From contig NC_087067.1 of assembly GCF_963678635.1 (NCBI RefSeq), positions 56,701,964 through 56,765,963 of the forward strand: a stretch of 64,000 nucleotides of DNA. Direction: 5' to 3'. The stretch is from Symsagittifera roscoffensis. Lineage: Eukaryota > Xenacoelomorpha > Acoela > Convolutidae. Shown piece by piece: positions 29,401 through 38,176 of the stretch. Numbering within the stretch: the stretch's first letter is position 1; every line of letters starts with the position of its first letter. A program made the position numbers and the translations under genes. Under the pieces are notes generated by a model. It saw only the letters and a program-made list of their open reading frames with translations, ran no database searches and was not told where the DNA came from.

Positions 29401-32400
29401 TGCTATTTGTAATACAATAGTGTGTTTTATTATCCTTAACATTTGCTGTACTTAATCGCTGGTTATTGATCTTATGCATATACTGCAAAAAAGAGCACCT
29501 GCAAAAAGAGCACTAATATTTGCGACTTAGGTTGGAAAACAAAGTGAGTTCGTAATATCACACAAGCTTTGCTTGTGTAATCAGTCGAGTGTCAACATTT
29601 ATTATACTTGCCTTCATCATCGTCTTCTTCCTCCAAGATGTCTTCAACATCGTCGTAATCATCATCTTCTGAGTCGTCCAAATCCAACTTTGCCTTCAAT
29701 TTCTTAATTTCATTTAAATGTTTTTCGTATTCTCCCTCGTCATCATCCATGTCACCTTCTCCATCTTTGCTTGTTTCTAGCATCGGTCTAAAATAGAAAC
29801 TATACAATTACTCGATGGCTAGTACCTATTCGGAAAAACAGCTAAAATATATTCTTGTCTTTTTTAGCTTTCTCTGCAAAATTAAAAAAGGACGGCCTTT
29901 GAAAGTTGAGAACACCTCAATCTTTCGATTCAAAATCAAATTGGAATTGCCTCACAGTAACAGCGTTTCTGGCACCTGGCTGCAGTAAGTAATTCAATTC
30001 AAACAGTGATGTCACCATCTGTCCACAAAATTCAACTTTCTCACCAGATACATTAATTAGGTCACAACTCACAAACTTTCCAACATTCGAGTAGAAAAAA
30101 AATAATGTATAACAAATCTCTTTTAAATTCAAGAATCTTCTAAGATTGACACTTTTTCGATAAAACTAACCAAATTTGAAAACCTGAAAGCATAAAAACT
30201 TAAAATTAAACTTCCTTTTCGAAACTAATTCGAAGAAGAGTTTGCGCAATTTACTCTTTCGTTACTGTAGACCGTAATCTGCTTTCCATGTAAAGGCAAA
30301 TGAGCATAAATTCACCACATAAAAAGCTGACAAAAATCAACAACAAAAATCAAATTTGGGAGTAAACAATTTTTCAGAACTTCAACAGCAAAAAAATAAC
30401 ACGACCTATACAGTGCTGATTTAAATTATCCGGACAAAACTTGAATTTTCAAACGCATTTTTCTCAAATTGGGTTAAGATTTGACAAAAAGTGAAGAGAA
30501 CAAAAGTTGCTTAGAAGAGTGAAAACTTTTTCTCTTATACTGGTTTTCGGAGATTTAACCCTTCTTAAACTTTGTTGAGCTGCGTAAGAAGCTTCCTGTG
30601 ATATAATTTTCTTATCAATTAACAAAGTAGTTTCAGCGTAATTCTTGATTAATTGAAAAAAGCCAAAATGACCCATTTTTGGGGTAAATTTTTTGTTGAG
30701 AATTTCGGAGAAAAAATGGCATCATATTAATTCTGGTGAAATTCTAAGCAACTTTTGTTCTCTTCACTTTTTGTCAAATCTTAACCCAATTTGAGAAAAA
30801 TGCGTTTGAAAATTCAAGTTTTGTTCGTTTTGTCCGGATAATTTAAATCAGCACTGTAAGTCATTGACATTTTTGCAAACAAATTCGAAAAACGGATAAT
30901 TGCAAAAAAAACACAAAATACATTTTTGAAAACTGCAATATAAAAGTCGAGATACAAAACCTCTATAAGAAACATAAAATACAGAAGTAAAGCGCAGCTT
31001 CGCGCCACGAGCCATACAACGGAAACATGACACCACAAACAAACCGACGGTAAAAGAGACAAAAAATACGACGATTTTTAGGGAAAACTCGAAAAAGTTT
31101 TCGAACAAAATATTTACCTTTATTTTCAATAACTTACATTTGAAATATATTCAACAAGACAATTGAGCTTTAAATTAGCAACAAAACAAACTTTAAAAAG
31201 CAGTAACAAAACCGGCATTATCTGAGTTGAGTAAAAAAAATTCTCAGCCCCCCTCATGAAAACATTTAGACTAAAAACTTTAACTTCAGCCCTTAAATTA
31301 ACTTGTTTGTTGAGTTGATGCTGTCTGTCTTCTCTTTACTCTCCAGGATATCCTACTCGATGAGCAGTACTGCTCTTTAGGATCTCCCACCAGACATAAT
31401 ATATTGCTTTTGGCGTTGTATATGTAGCTGTGAGTTAAGATATAAGCCTAACTCATAGAGTAATTTCGGATAGGGTACACCGTCTGCTCTTTACGCTATC
31501 TTATTTTCGGCCGGATAGATTCGTGCAACTTCTTAGTCTAATACCGATCCTAATCTTACTCTTATATTTACTAGTCTCAGGTTGTTTAACTAGTCTCTGC
31601 TAGGCTCAATAGATCTAGAATATACTGGTTTATTGCGGCTGCTGAAGATCTCGAGGAGAGGCAACTAATTTCTAAGTTAAATTCAAATCTCTCTGGTGCT
31701 GAAATTACAAGTAATTTCAGCACTTACAAATAAGTGGGTTGTTAGTTGGATGGATTGTGATTGGTTAATATTAAATATTTTAGTGGTAAAATATCTAATT
31801 TATAAATAATAAAATGTAGTTTAGATCAGGTTCCAGCTGGTAAATTTCAAAAACTGTTTTCGCTTATCATACAGCTCAAAATTAGGTCGTCATGCCGATA
31901 CTATTTATACCGAAACCTTTAAAGCCGACTAAAGACATGAAAACAAATAAGAACTACAATACTGAAACCGGAGTTAGTAAAATTAGAACCAACAAAAAAT
32001 ATAGCCACCAGAGAACAAATGGAAAAGATGATTAAAACAGTGAATATTTTTCATGTTTCGCATCTCGAAGAAAGCAGCATATCACAATTAATCACTTAAT
32101 CAAACCACTCGCTAAGCGCACCTTTCCCGATTGTCTTGAAAAATTGAAAAATTCGTTTTTTATGTGAAACAAGGAAAAATGAGCATCAAATTCTAGAATT
32201 TCAAGTCTTTTAAGTTCGCCGAGCAACATTTTTGAGAATGTCTTGATTAGAAGCGAAGTCAAACATTAATTACAGACTTTATGGGGATTCTGACTAAGCA
32301 ATTAACAGGTCATGTGATCTCCATTGCCCTTAAGAAAGCGTTCGATACACTAGATCATCAAACACTAGAAAAGTTGGAGTTCCATGGTTATAAAGGAGCA

Positions 32401-35400
32401 ATATTTGAAATAAAGAAAAGCTACTTAGTCTTGCAGGGATCATTTTTAGGGGTCTACCTAAACAAGCCGACGGGACTTCAAGCCGAAGGGACTTCAGGCC
32501 GATATTTAAACTTTACATACATACACCTCAAATCACTATTTTTTATCTGTAAAACGTTGCTTATAAAATTTTAGGCAAGTTTAGACCAGAATAACGATAG
32601 CCGGTTGCTGTCCAGGTAACACATATTTCCAATCAAAACCGTTTTTTTAAAACAAATTGTGATGCTTTTGAAATGAACAGATCTGAAGAAAAGCCCGCAA
32701 TTAACAGAAAGAGTACAACGCGCATATTGGACCACCGTTTTCATTAAAAAAAAATCGAAAAGATCAAGATAAATTGCAGATTTTTGTCGTTTTTTTTTGC
32801 TGTAAAGAAGCTTAGAAAATAAAAATTCATAGAGTAAAACTAAAGTGGTATGTCTTATTTCCATTTTTAAAGCTTTACTTGTTTTTCGCTCAAAATTATA
32901 AATAAAGCCAGTTTTTCTATACACAGGATTTTTTGAACATTTTCGACTAGGGTTCGAATCACGACCGCGGGATCTTTTCAATGATATATCACTCGATCCC
33001 TTCCGACATTTATTGATGGTACCTGATATTGTGTTGAAAACAAAAACATAGGCAACAAACAAAAAAAAACAAAGTCAGTAGGAAAAGAATAGCCAGATCT
33101 ATTTAATTAGGTGGGAAATCTGAAAATTCAATTCCACTTTCAAAACTCGAAGCCGCTCAAATTTTTTTTGTGCCCTTCTGCTGTTCGAAAACAGAGCATA
33201 CTATCAATGTTCAATTAAGTGCTTTCGCACTAATTTGTGTGCATCGTCAGAAAATCGAATCATCTGCAATGGTACTCATCATTGCAAACCAGTTCATCGA
33301 CTCTTAAAAAAAAACTAGAACACACCCGAAAACAAAGTTCCTCCCGACTTTCAGTGATCTTCTAGTTTTTCCTAGTTAATTCAAATATATGCCTTACACT
33401 TCGTCACCTTCATCTTCATCATCGTCTTCCTCTGGATCCATCGCAGGTAATGGGATCTTCGCAGTCTTTGTTTCATCTGATTTAGCAGCTTCAGGCTTTT
33501 TGCTCGGCTCAGGCTTGCTTGATACCTAAACAATAGTTAGTTATCAGGTAAACTTTTTACACAGACGCGAAGCTGAGCTTCGCGCCACTTGCGATACAAA
33601 ACACGAAAGCCACTAAGTCAAAAAAATCGAAAACTTCGAACTATATCTACCGATAAGGCTTGGTAAGAATGTGAAACTATCATCGGAAGAAAAGCTATCA
33701 CGAGGTAACAAAGCCGGAAAAACCTTAGCAGAAACCCTATAGGCCAATTATTTTTAATTATCAAGTCCCCCACGCCATCAAACAAACCAAAAAACACTCC
33801 CCCACGCGTCAAATGAAACAATATGCTGCCACTATGCCGATAAAACATTGGCCAAAATCTAAAAAGCCAGAAAAAAGAGAAAAGAAACAAAGCCGAAAAA
33901 AAATATGACTACTAAAAAGTTATCAAGTCACCCTTACCCTTAAAACACATACACAGCTCGCGAAACGACGCAATACATGGCGAATAAGCCGATAGAAACA
34001 TAAGCCAAAAACCTATCAAGCCGGAAAAAAAGGAGAAGAAAAATCACAAAAAAATACAAATTTCTAAGACTAATGTAAAATTATTAAGTTCCCCTCACTC
34101 TTAAAACACAGACACGCAATATGAGGCCATTAAACTGATATATTATAGGCCGAAACTTATCAAGTCGAAAGAAAAGAAAAACAAAAAAGCCAAAAAAAAC
34201 GTTATGAAAAACTTATGAAAGAACAATAATTTCCAATAAGGTTTTAAGCATTTTGTGCGATCGAGAGAAGAACATAAAAATTATGTTTCTTTTGAAACCA
34301 CTTGAAATTAGGCCACTAAGGCTATATGAAATAGAGTCCAGAAATGAGTCCTGTGGACAAAGTTGTTTAAGGGGAAAAAGTCTAGCGCCCGATTGCAATG
34401 CCCTTGCTATCGCAAGGGTAATAAGCAGTCCACTGAGTGAACCGCTTAAGCTTCGTTAAGATCGAAAATTACAGAGCAACCATAGGTTAACCTCAGTACC
34501 CGTAGAGCTCCACTAAAAAAACAATAGCTGTTTAATTACCATTCAAGATAATGTTTTCATTAGCTTGCTTATTTTTAGCATTGAAAACATATATTTTGAG
34601 CAAACTGCACATTTCAACACAGAGGCGAAGCATAGCTTCGCTTGAAGTCAGACACAAGCCAAACATTTCATGTCATAGTAGCCGATCGAAAAAGAGACGA
34701 AGCCATTGCATCCAATTTTTCAAGTCAAAAAAGCTACATCTATCAAAATTTTCACATGTTTATTACATACTTGTCCAGAAACAAGTTCTTTTTGAGAAAA
34801 AAAATGCCAAGTGAGACAACTAGAGATTACTTCAGATTACCATCGCAAAAAACCTTATGAAGCAGTAACAAAGCCGACAAAACTTGAGCAGACACCCGTT
34901 TTCATTATAAACAAACTCGCGAAGAAAACAATTTCAATCTTCCTTTGAAAACACCCACGCAGAATTTTTTTCGCATATCTAACGACGCAATCTGAACCAA
35001 TAGAAAATAAAGTTAAACCTTTGTAGCCAAATAAATAGAAAAAAGACGAAGAACTGAAGTTATACAAATCGTAGTTAGTAAACTTTCACATGGAAAAAAC
35101 CTTGTTTGGATTTCTGGATTTCATTGTGCTTATCAGTTGTTGTGCAGCAAAAGTTGGGAAACGATAAATCACCAACCCGACTGAATAAAACTAGTGATTC
35201 GCAAAGAGTGTAAATTATTTCAAGAGTTATAGATAGAAGTCAATTAATTTTTGTTAAATGCGGTTTTAAATAAGTAAATCAGTTCAATTGTAGATTTAGT
35301 TCAAGTAGAAAGCTGAGATGTCTTTTTTAAGCTTCAACATCAGTAGTTGAAGATGCTGAAAAAAAACTAATATTTAACCCAAATATAAGTGAGGCTACCT

Positions 35401-35964
35401 TTGGTTCTTCGATTTTCTTCTTCATGGCAGGAGGGGATTTCTCCGCTCTCTCTGGGCCTTCGACTTCGCTGTCTTCTTCTTCTTTCACCAATTTCACAGG
35501 AGATGCCGCGCTTTCTTCGTCCATATCTTCTTCATCGTCCATACTCGCATCATCCATGTCATTGACAAACTTGGTACTCTGAGTTCCCATGACGTACACT
35601 GGACCATTTCCTTTTTTGAGAACAAGCTTGAAGTCTTCTGAGGTTTTCAGCTGGATTTGAATAGTGTCCGTCACTCCTGGTGTAACAGACTAACAATGTA
35701 AAGACATTCTTCATAAATATTGGTTACTATGAAACGATTGCCTCACCCACCTTTCTGCAGGACACAAAAAACACTGCTGACATCTTCTCCATCAACGTCC
35801 GTATACTCTATGTTTACAACATTCAGCTCCCATTGTTTGCTGCTATCACCAAGGAAAACATAACTGAAGCTTAAAATGCGCACATCTTCGTCGTCACTTG
35901 AAGCCCATTGTTTAACTTTGTTGGCCTTGTCAAGAGTCGCACTCCAGAGATAAAATCTTTCCAT
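20286..35964 (-). CDS. NPM1: Nucleophosmin (NPM1-type), six exons, 376 aa
   Basis: Exons (minus strand) 35751-35964, 35399-35676, 33398-33525, 29612-29787, 27865-28011 and 20286-20473 join in phase to 1131 nt. The product is a nucleolar histone chaperone with ribosome-assembly roles. It has an N-terminal nucleoplasmin core (about residues 1-110, including KGNGPVYVMG), several Asp/Glu acidic tracts, a Lys-rich nuclear-localisation stretch (KKSKKEKRKS) spanning the last splice, and the C-terminal three-helix NPM1 domain. Of its two usual tryptophans (LWQW in human) the first is kept and the second is His (LWNH). It is longer than human NPM1 (294 aa) through expanded acidic and Lys/Ser linkers. 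Intron 4 appears to be GC-AG. Start chosen at the first ATG that gives MERFYLW; an upstream GTG is disregarded. Confidence 0.9.
20588..20789 (+). mobile_element. 5'-truncated LINE 3' end with 14-bp target duplication
   Basis: A 202-bp insert flanked by the perfect 14-bp repeat AGTTCATTTTAACG (20574-20587 and 20790-20803). One frame reads EHVLLHCSIWDKER then a stop, the Cys/His tail typical of non-LTR retrotransposon ORF2 C-termini. It ends in an ACAACAACA tail. This is a classic truncated target-primed insertion within intron 5 of nucleophosmin. Confidence 0.8.
20810..21005 (+). repeat. DR1 dispersed repeat, 5' part
   Basis: Begins with the CAACAGACAGTTGGAA head shared with copies near 24255, 25715 and 28240, and ends around the GTGGGGTAAAA stretch. 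The 3' half is missing. Confidence 0.55.
21590..21845 (+). repeat. DR1 dispersed repeat, 3' two-thirds
   Basis: Carries the conserved ATTTCGCTG, GAAGTCGATCAC, TTTTGCTGTTCGAT and AAACCGCGAA boxes in family order. Confidence 0.6.
21895..23590 (+). repeat. Diverged tandem duplication of ~0.7 kb
   Basis: 21895-22700 and 22960-23590 are homologous in the same order: the box CTTGGGTAGACGCCAGTTGG, then AACAATATAAACAAAA, then CAGATAAC(A)AACTAAC, then GGGAACTTAGCCGA and AGCAGAATAACCAAA. The left copy is longer because of the SINE-like insertion at 22246-22397. Both copies lie in nucleophosmin intron 5. Confidence 0.75.
22246..22397 (+). mobile_element. SINE-like retroposon with poly-A and 13-bp target duplication
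   Basis: A GC-rich body of about 125 bp followed by a long A-run, flanked by perfect copies of GAAACTATTGTTC (22233-22245 and 22398-22410). The duplicated region at 23300-23330 lacks it, giving a near empty-site comparison. No clear tRNA A/B boxes were seen, so it may derive from another small structured RNA. Confidence 0.8.
23590..23885 (+). repeat. DR1 dispersed repeat, 3' part
   Basis: Family boxes from ATTCCGCTGGGAA through GAAGTCGATCACG, TTTGCTGTTCGATA and AGTCAAACCGC to a degenerate terminal stem. Confidence 0.55.
24225..24805 (+). repeat. DR1 dispersed repeat, near full length (~580 bp)
   Basis: Best full-length copy: a CAACAGACAGTTG head, a second head-like block at 24360, the ATTTCGCTGGGAAATC and GAAGTCGATCACG boxes, and the 3' stem AAGAGTA (24774-24780) pairing TACTCTT (24795-24801). 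No protein-coding capacity. Confidence 0.65.
24880..24965 (+). repeat. DR1 dispersed repeat, 3' end only
   Basis: Contains the terminal stem AAGAGTC (24932-24938) pairing GACTCTT (24954-24960), with the same CACTACGTTC loop as other copies. Confidence 0.6.
25705..26165 (+). repeat. DR1 dispersed repeat, near full length
   Basis: Head CAACAGACAGTTG at about 25718, then the family boxes in order. The terminal stem has decayed. Confidence 0.6.
26166..27530. other. Nucleophosmin intron 5, unannotated part
   Basis: AT-rich intronic sequence. I see no ORF, exon or repeat structure that I can support here. Confidence 0.3.
27531..27604 (-). tRNA. Degenerate tRNA-Met(CAU)-like sequence
   Basis: On the minus strand there is an A-box-like TGGCTAAGAG, a 4-bp anticodon stem GAGA/TCTC around a CTCATAT loop (anticodon CAT), and a B-box GGTTCGAATCT. 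Five acceptor pairs (ACGTC/GACGT) form, but the T-stem pairs poorly. It is probably a tRNA pseudogene or the head of a tRNA-derived SINE, not a working gene. Confidence 0.35.
27865..28011 (-). CDS. NPM1: Nucleophosmin exon 5 (Lys/Ser/Pro linker)
   Basis: TTTTTTTCAG acceptor and GTAAGC donor. The encoded linker is rich in Lys, Ser, Pro, Thr and Ala. Phases match exons 4 and 6. Confidence 0.82.
28235..28560 (+). repeat. DR1 dispersed repeat, diverged copy
   Basis: Starts with GAAGACAATTGGAAAAAAGTC, followed by family boxes TTATTTCGCTGGGAAATC and TTTTGCTGTTCGATC. It lies in intron 4. Confidence 0.5.
29612..29787 (-). CDS. NPM1: Nucleophosmin exon 4 (acidic)
   Basis: The acceptor CTATTTTAG precedes 29787. 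The coding run is dominated by Asp and Glu with a short Lys-rich helix between. The only phase-compatible donor is GAAG|GCAAGT, a GC donor with otherwise perfect consensus; the nearby GT would put exon 5 out of frame. Confidence 0.82.
30130..30410 (+). repeat. DR1 dispersed repeat, interrupted by MITE
   Basis: Family boxes are present up to ACGACCTATA at 30410, where the MITE at 30411-30856 is inserted. The remaining tail (AAGTCATTGAC) continues after it. Confidence 0.5.
30411..30856. mobile_element. Tc1/mariner-type (pogo/Tigger-like) MITE, 446 bp
   Basis: Begins CAGTGCTGATTTAAATTATC and ends with its reverse complement. Inverted repeats extend about 100 bp on each side, and the element is flanked by TA on both sides. 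There is no transposase ORF inside. The terminal CAGTG and TA target duplication are typical of this superfamily. Confidence 0.85.
31431..31835 (-). repeat. Solo LTR of element A with 4-bp target duplication
   Basis: A 405-bp TG...CA copy of the element A LTR, flanked by GCTG at 31427-31430 and 31836-31839. No element interior is present, indicating LTR-LTR recombination after insertion into nucleophosmin intron 3. Confidence 0.88.
32305..32440 (+). pseudogene. LINE reverse-transcriptase fragment
   Basis: The reading frame includes ALKKAFDTLDHQTLEKLEFHG, matching the KAFDTVDH block of Jockey/CR1-type RT. The catalytic Asp normally at the second position of this block is Ala. The similarity fades after about 45 residues. 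A dead remnant within intron 3. Confidence 0.65.
33080..33310 (+). repeat. DR1 dispersed repeat, diverged copy
   Basis: Carries AGGTGGGAAATCTGAAAATTC, a variant GAAGCCGCTC box and the terminal half-stem GACTCTT. It is in intron 3. Confidence 0.45.
33398..33525 (-). CDS. NPM1: Nucleophosmin exon 3
   Basis: Acceptor TTGTTTAG and donor GTAAGG. It encodes a Ser/Lys/Pro/Glu linker then an acidic run (DPEEDDDEDEGDE). It starts in phase 0 and ends in phase 2, fitting its neighbours. Confidence 0.85.
35399..35676 (-). CDS. NPM1: Nucleophosmin exon 2 (core domain, first acidic tract)
   Basis: The acceptor is read at CACCAG before 35676, which keeps phase with exon 1; a TTAG 19 bp upstream would not. 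It encodes the second half of the nucleoplasmin fold, then an Asp/Glu/Met acidic tract and a Lys/Glu/Pro linker. Donor AAAG|GTAGCC. Confidence 0.85.
35751..35964 (-). CDS. NPM1: Nucleophosmin exon 1 (core domain start)
   Basis: ATG at 35964 giving MERFYLW. It encodes the first half of the nucleoplasmin beta-sandwich. Donor AAAG|GTGGGT. Intron 1 is only 74 bp. Confidence 0.85.
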
Positions 35965-36208
35965 TGCAATGGATATCAAACTCACTTAAATATGAAGACA
36001 AACACTGTTGCATCGAGCTTTTCATGTACGCTATTAGCAAGACCATTTAAAAAGGAGAAAGAATGTTAATCGTTCCAACCGTAACACACGGCGAGAGAAA
36101 AAAGCGCTTAACGCCATTGGCTGAAAGCTAGAAAACAAATTGTGCCATTCTGCCAGACTGTCACAGGACAACCTTCCGGCAGAACACGAAAGAACAGTTA
36201 AAGGCCTT
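35965..36208 (-). promoter_or_regulatory. Nucleophosmin proximal promoter/5' UTR, cut by element B
   Basis: Only about 245 bp of host sequence remain between the start codon and the element B LTR. A minus-strand CCAAT box (CAGCCAATGGCG) sits near 36113-36123, about 150 bp upstream of the ATG. No TATA box is obvious. Confidence 0.45.
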
Positions 36209-37138
36209 TGTAACATTCGCCCGGAAGATACATATCGACGGATAACAAAACTAAGTCTTAAGACGACTGGCTAGCGTCTAAACAGAGCTTTGCATGTTTT
36301 TCACCGTCTCTACCAAGCCAGTACTTTTCGGTGGTCTTTTCCAACATCGGGTCGACAAAAACGTTACTGCTCTCCGGCTTCGACCAGAACGCTCAAATTA
36401 ACTGAATTACATGCAGAAATAGTGAGCTCATGGCTGGGTCTCAGTATCCCCAGACCACGAGGTCACTCCTAAAAACAGGGCTACTAATTATTATAATACT
36501 ATTGTTTTTGTTCAGTAGATAAAAATCATCATCTCCATCGAAGATGGACCAACCCTTTCCCCCCCCCCCCCAACTCTTAGCACCTCATCCCTGCCAAAAC
36601 TAATCCAAATATCAGTTAAATTCAAGTCAGGACATGACAGGATGCTAAAAGTTTATCAGAGTCAATAAAAGTTTCCGTCCCGAGACCCTTCCGGATTCTT
36701 GAATCCGCCGAATCAAGCTCCTTAATCTCAAGTTCACAATAACTCGGAAGGTCGGTTTTCACCCTTCACCGTTGTTCGCAACGGCCTTGCAACTATTGTA
36801 ACAGCACAATAGTTGCAACTCGGAACGTCCTCTGCTGTTCTGTAGTTCGTTGTTGTTTTTTAGTCTCGATTTTCGTACTGTTCGCAATCGCAGATAAAGT
36901 TGTTCTCTTTTTTCACTCGTTTTTTGTTAAAATGGCCGTTTCAGCATTTCTCAGAAATGTTACGTCATCACTTCGAAATCTTAAAATTTTAAAATACGGG
37001 AATATCTTGACCTTCACCGTTCTGCTAATCATCCGAATAACGTCGTTAATCCCTCTAAATCATTAACTCGGAAGGTTCACTGCTAAAATTTCAAAGCCTG
37101 CAGAGATTGCATTTTGGCCATTCTGGTCTAATGTCACA
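36209..37138 (-). repeat. Element B 3' LTR (930 bp)
   Basis: Left LTR, 3' in element sense and immediately upstream of nucleophosmin in the same orientation. It contains a perfect 11-bp-stem hairpin (GCAACTATTGT, loop AACAGC) at 36789-36816 and a poly-C run longer than in its partner. Confidence 0.92.
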
Positions 37139-37157
37139 TACTCCCCGGACAGTCCGG
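37139..37157 (-). promoter_or_regulatory. Polypurine-tract candidate of element B
   Basis: Directly inside the 3' LTR the sense strand reads GTCCGGGGAGTA before TGTGAC. The core TGTCCGGGGAG recurs four times within pol. Confidence 0.5.
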
Positions 37158-38176
37158 TCAATGTCCTCATTGAATCGCGCAATGTTCATAAAATGGTTAC
37201 AGTGCCATCGAACAGAATTTACAAAATGCACGAAATTACTCTTATCCACGTCATATCAACTCACTGCAGAATATAAATGGCATCATACTACATCACTATA
37301 GCCTTCAAATTCGTTCATTAATCTGCACATTGAGAATATGACCTAAGATAAAACATGTTTTCTGACTTCCAGTGTCAATGTCCCGATTAAAACTTTTTCT
37401 CTTAGAATTAAAAGGTGTTGGCTTGCAGGACAGTCCTGCCAACCAACAAGCTAAAATTATCCTACTATGCTCCTTCCCTTCGGAAATCTTGCTTGTTTAT
37501 TGTCCTAAATATTAAAACTAAGAAACTTTGTGGTTAGAAAGAACAATGCACCAACCTCCCTCTTCAAGAGGTTACTCAAGTCTTTCATGTCACCACAAAG
37601 TGATCAGTTTTCCTAAGTGATTAAAAACAATCGTGCAGGCTGGAATATTTAAATATACTCTTTTCTCAAGCCTCTCTAAATAAATAATAAGTGTCTCTAA
37701 AGCCACTTCTGCTAAAATCAAAATGCAAATTTATAAATGCAACAATCTCAGAACTCAACAAAATGTTTCAGTCTTCAATTACAACTTGGTTGCTTGGTTT
37801 CTCACTTGAGTTTTTCACACACATAAAACAATTCTGAGTTTTGACTTTTCTTCATCATTCCTTTGTTCTCTTCTTTTTTCGTCGTTTAGAAGTTCTAAAA
37901 CTTCTAAATTCTTCTAATTTTCTTTCTTGTTGCCTCTTGTTTTCTCGACCATTCATCAATGTTCCATTTCCTCCTCCTGCGATGCTGACTCCGCGCTTTC
38001 GGTTTCCGTGTCTTGTAGCACGTCGTTGACTATCCTGACGCTGTTGGAAGCCGTCCTCCAACACTTCTGCTCTTCTACCCTCTGTTTACAGCAAGGTAGG
38101 GGATCCACGTTGGATTCTCTGTTTCTACAGAAGCTGTTGTGGAGACACAACGTCACGTTTCTCTCCAGTTCTTCTT
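37158..38176 (-). other. Element B 3' non-coding region
   Basis: About 1 kb between the SGNH ORF stop and the polypurine tract. The part nearest the ORF (37850-38176) has short frames in other phases that may be remnants of a longer C-terminus, but no named domain is legible. Confidence 0.4.

Noticed and set aside
29300-29488. tRNA-like sequence on minus strand (T-arm TGAGG/CCTCA)
   Set aside because: A T-arm-like element is present but no matching acceptor or anticodon arm could be built.
34253-34459. 68-codon plus-strand ORF with a CCCTTGC/GCAAGGG hairpin in nucleophosmin intron 2
   Set aside because: No recognisable product, no splice context; the 7-bp hairpin (34401-34418) is isolated. 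Probably chance.
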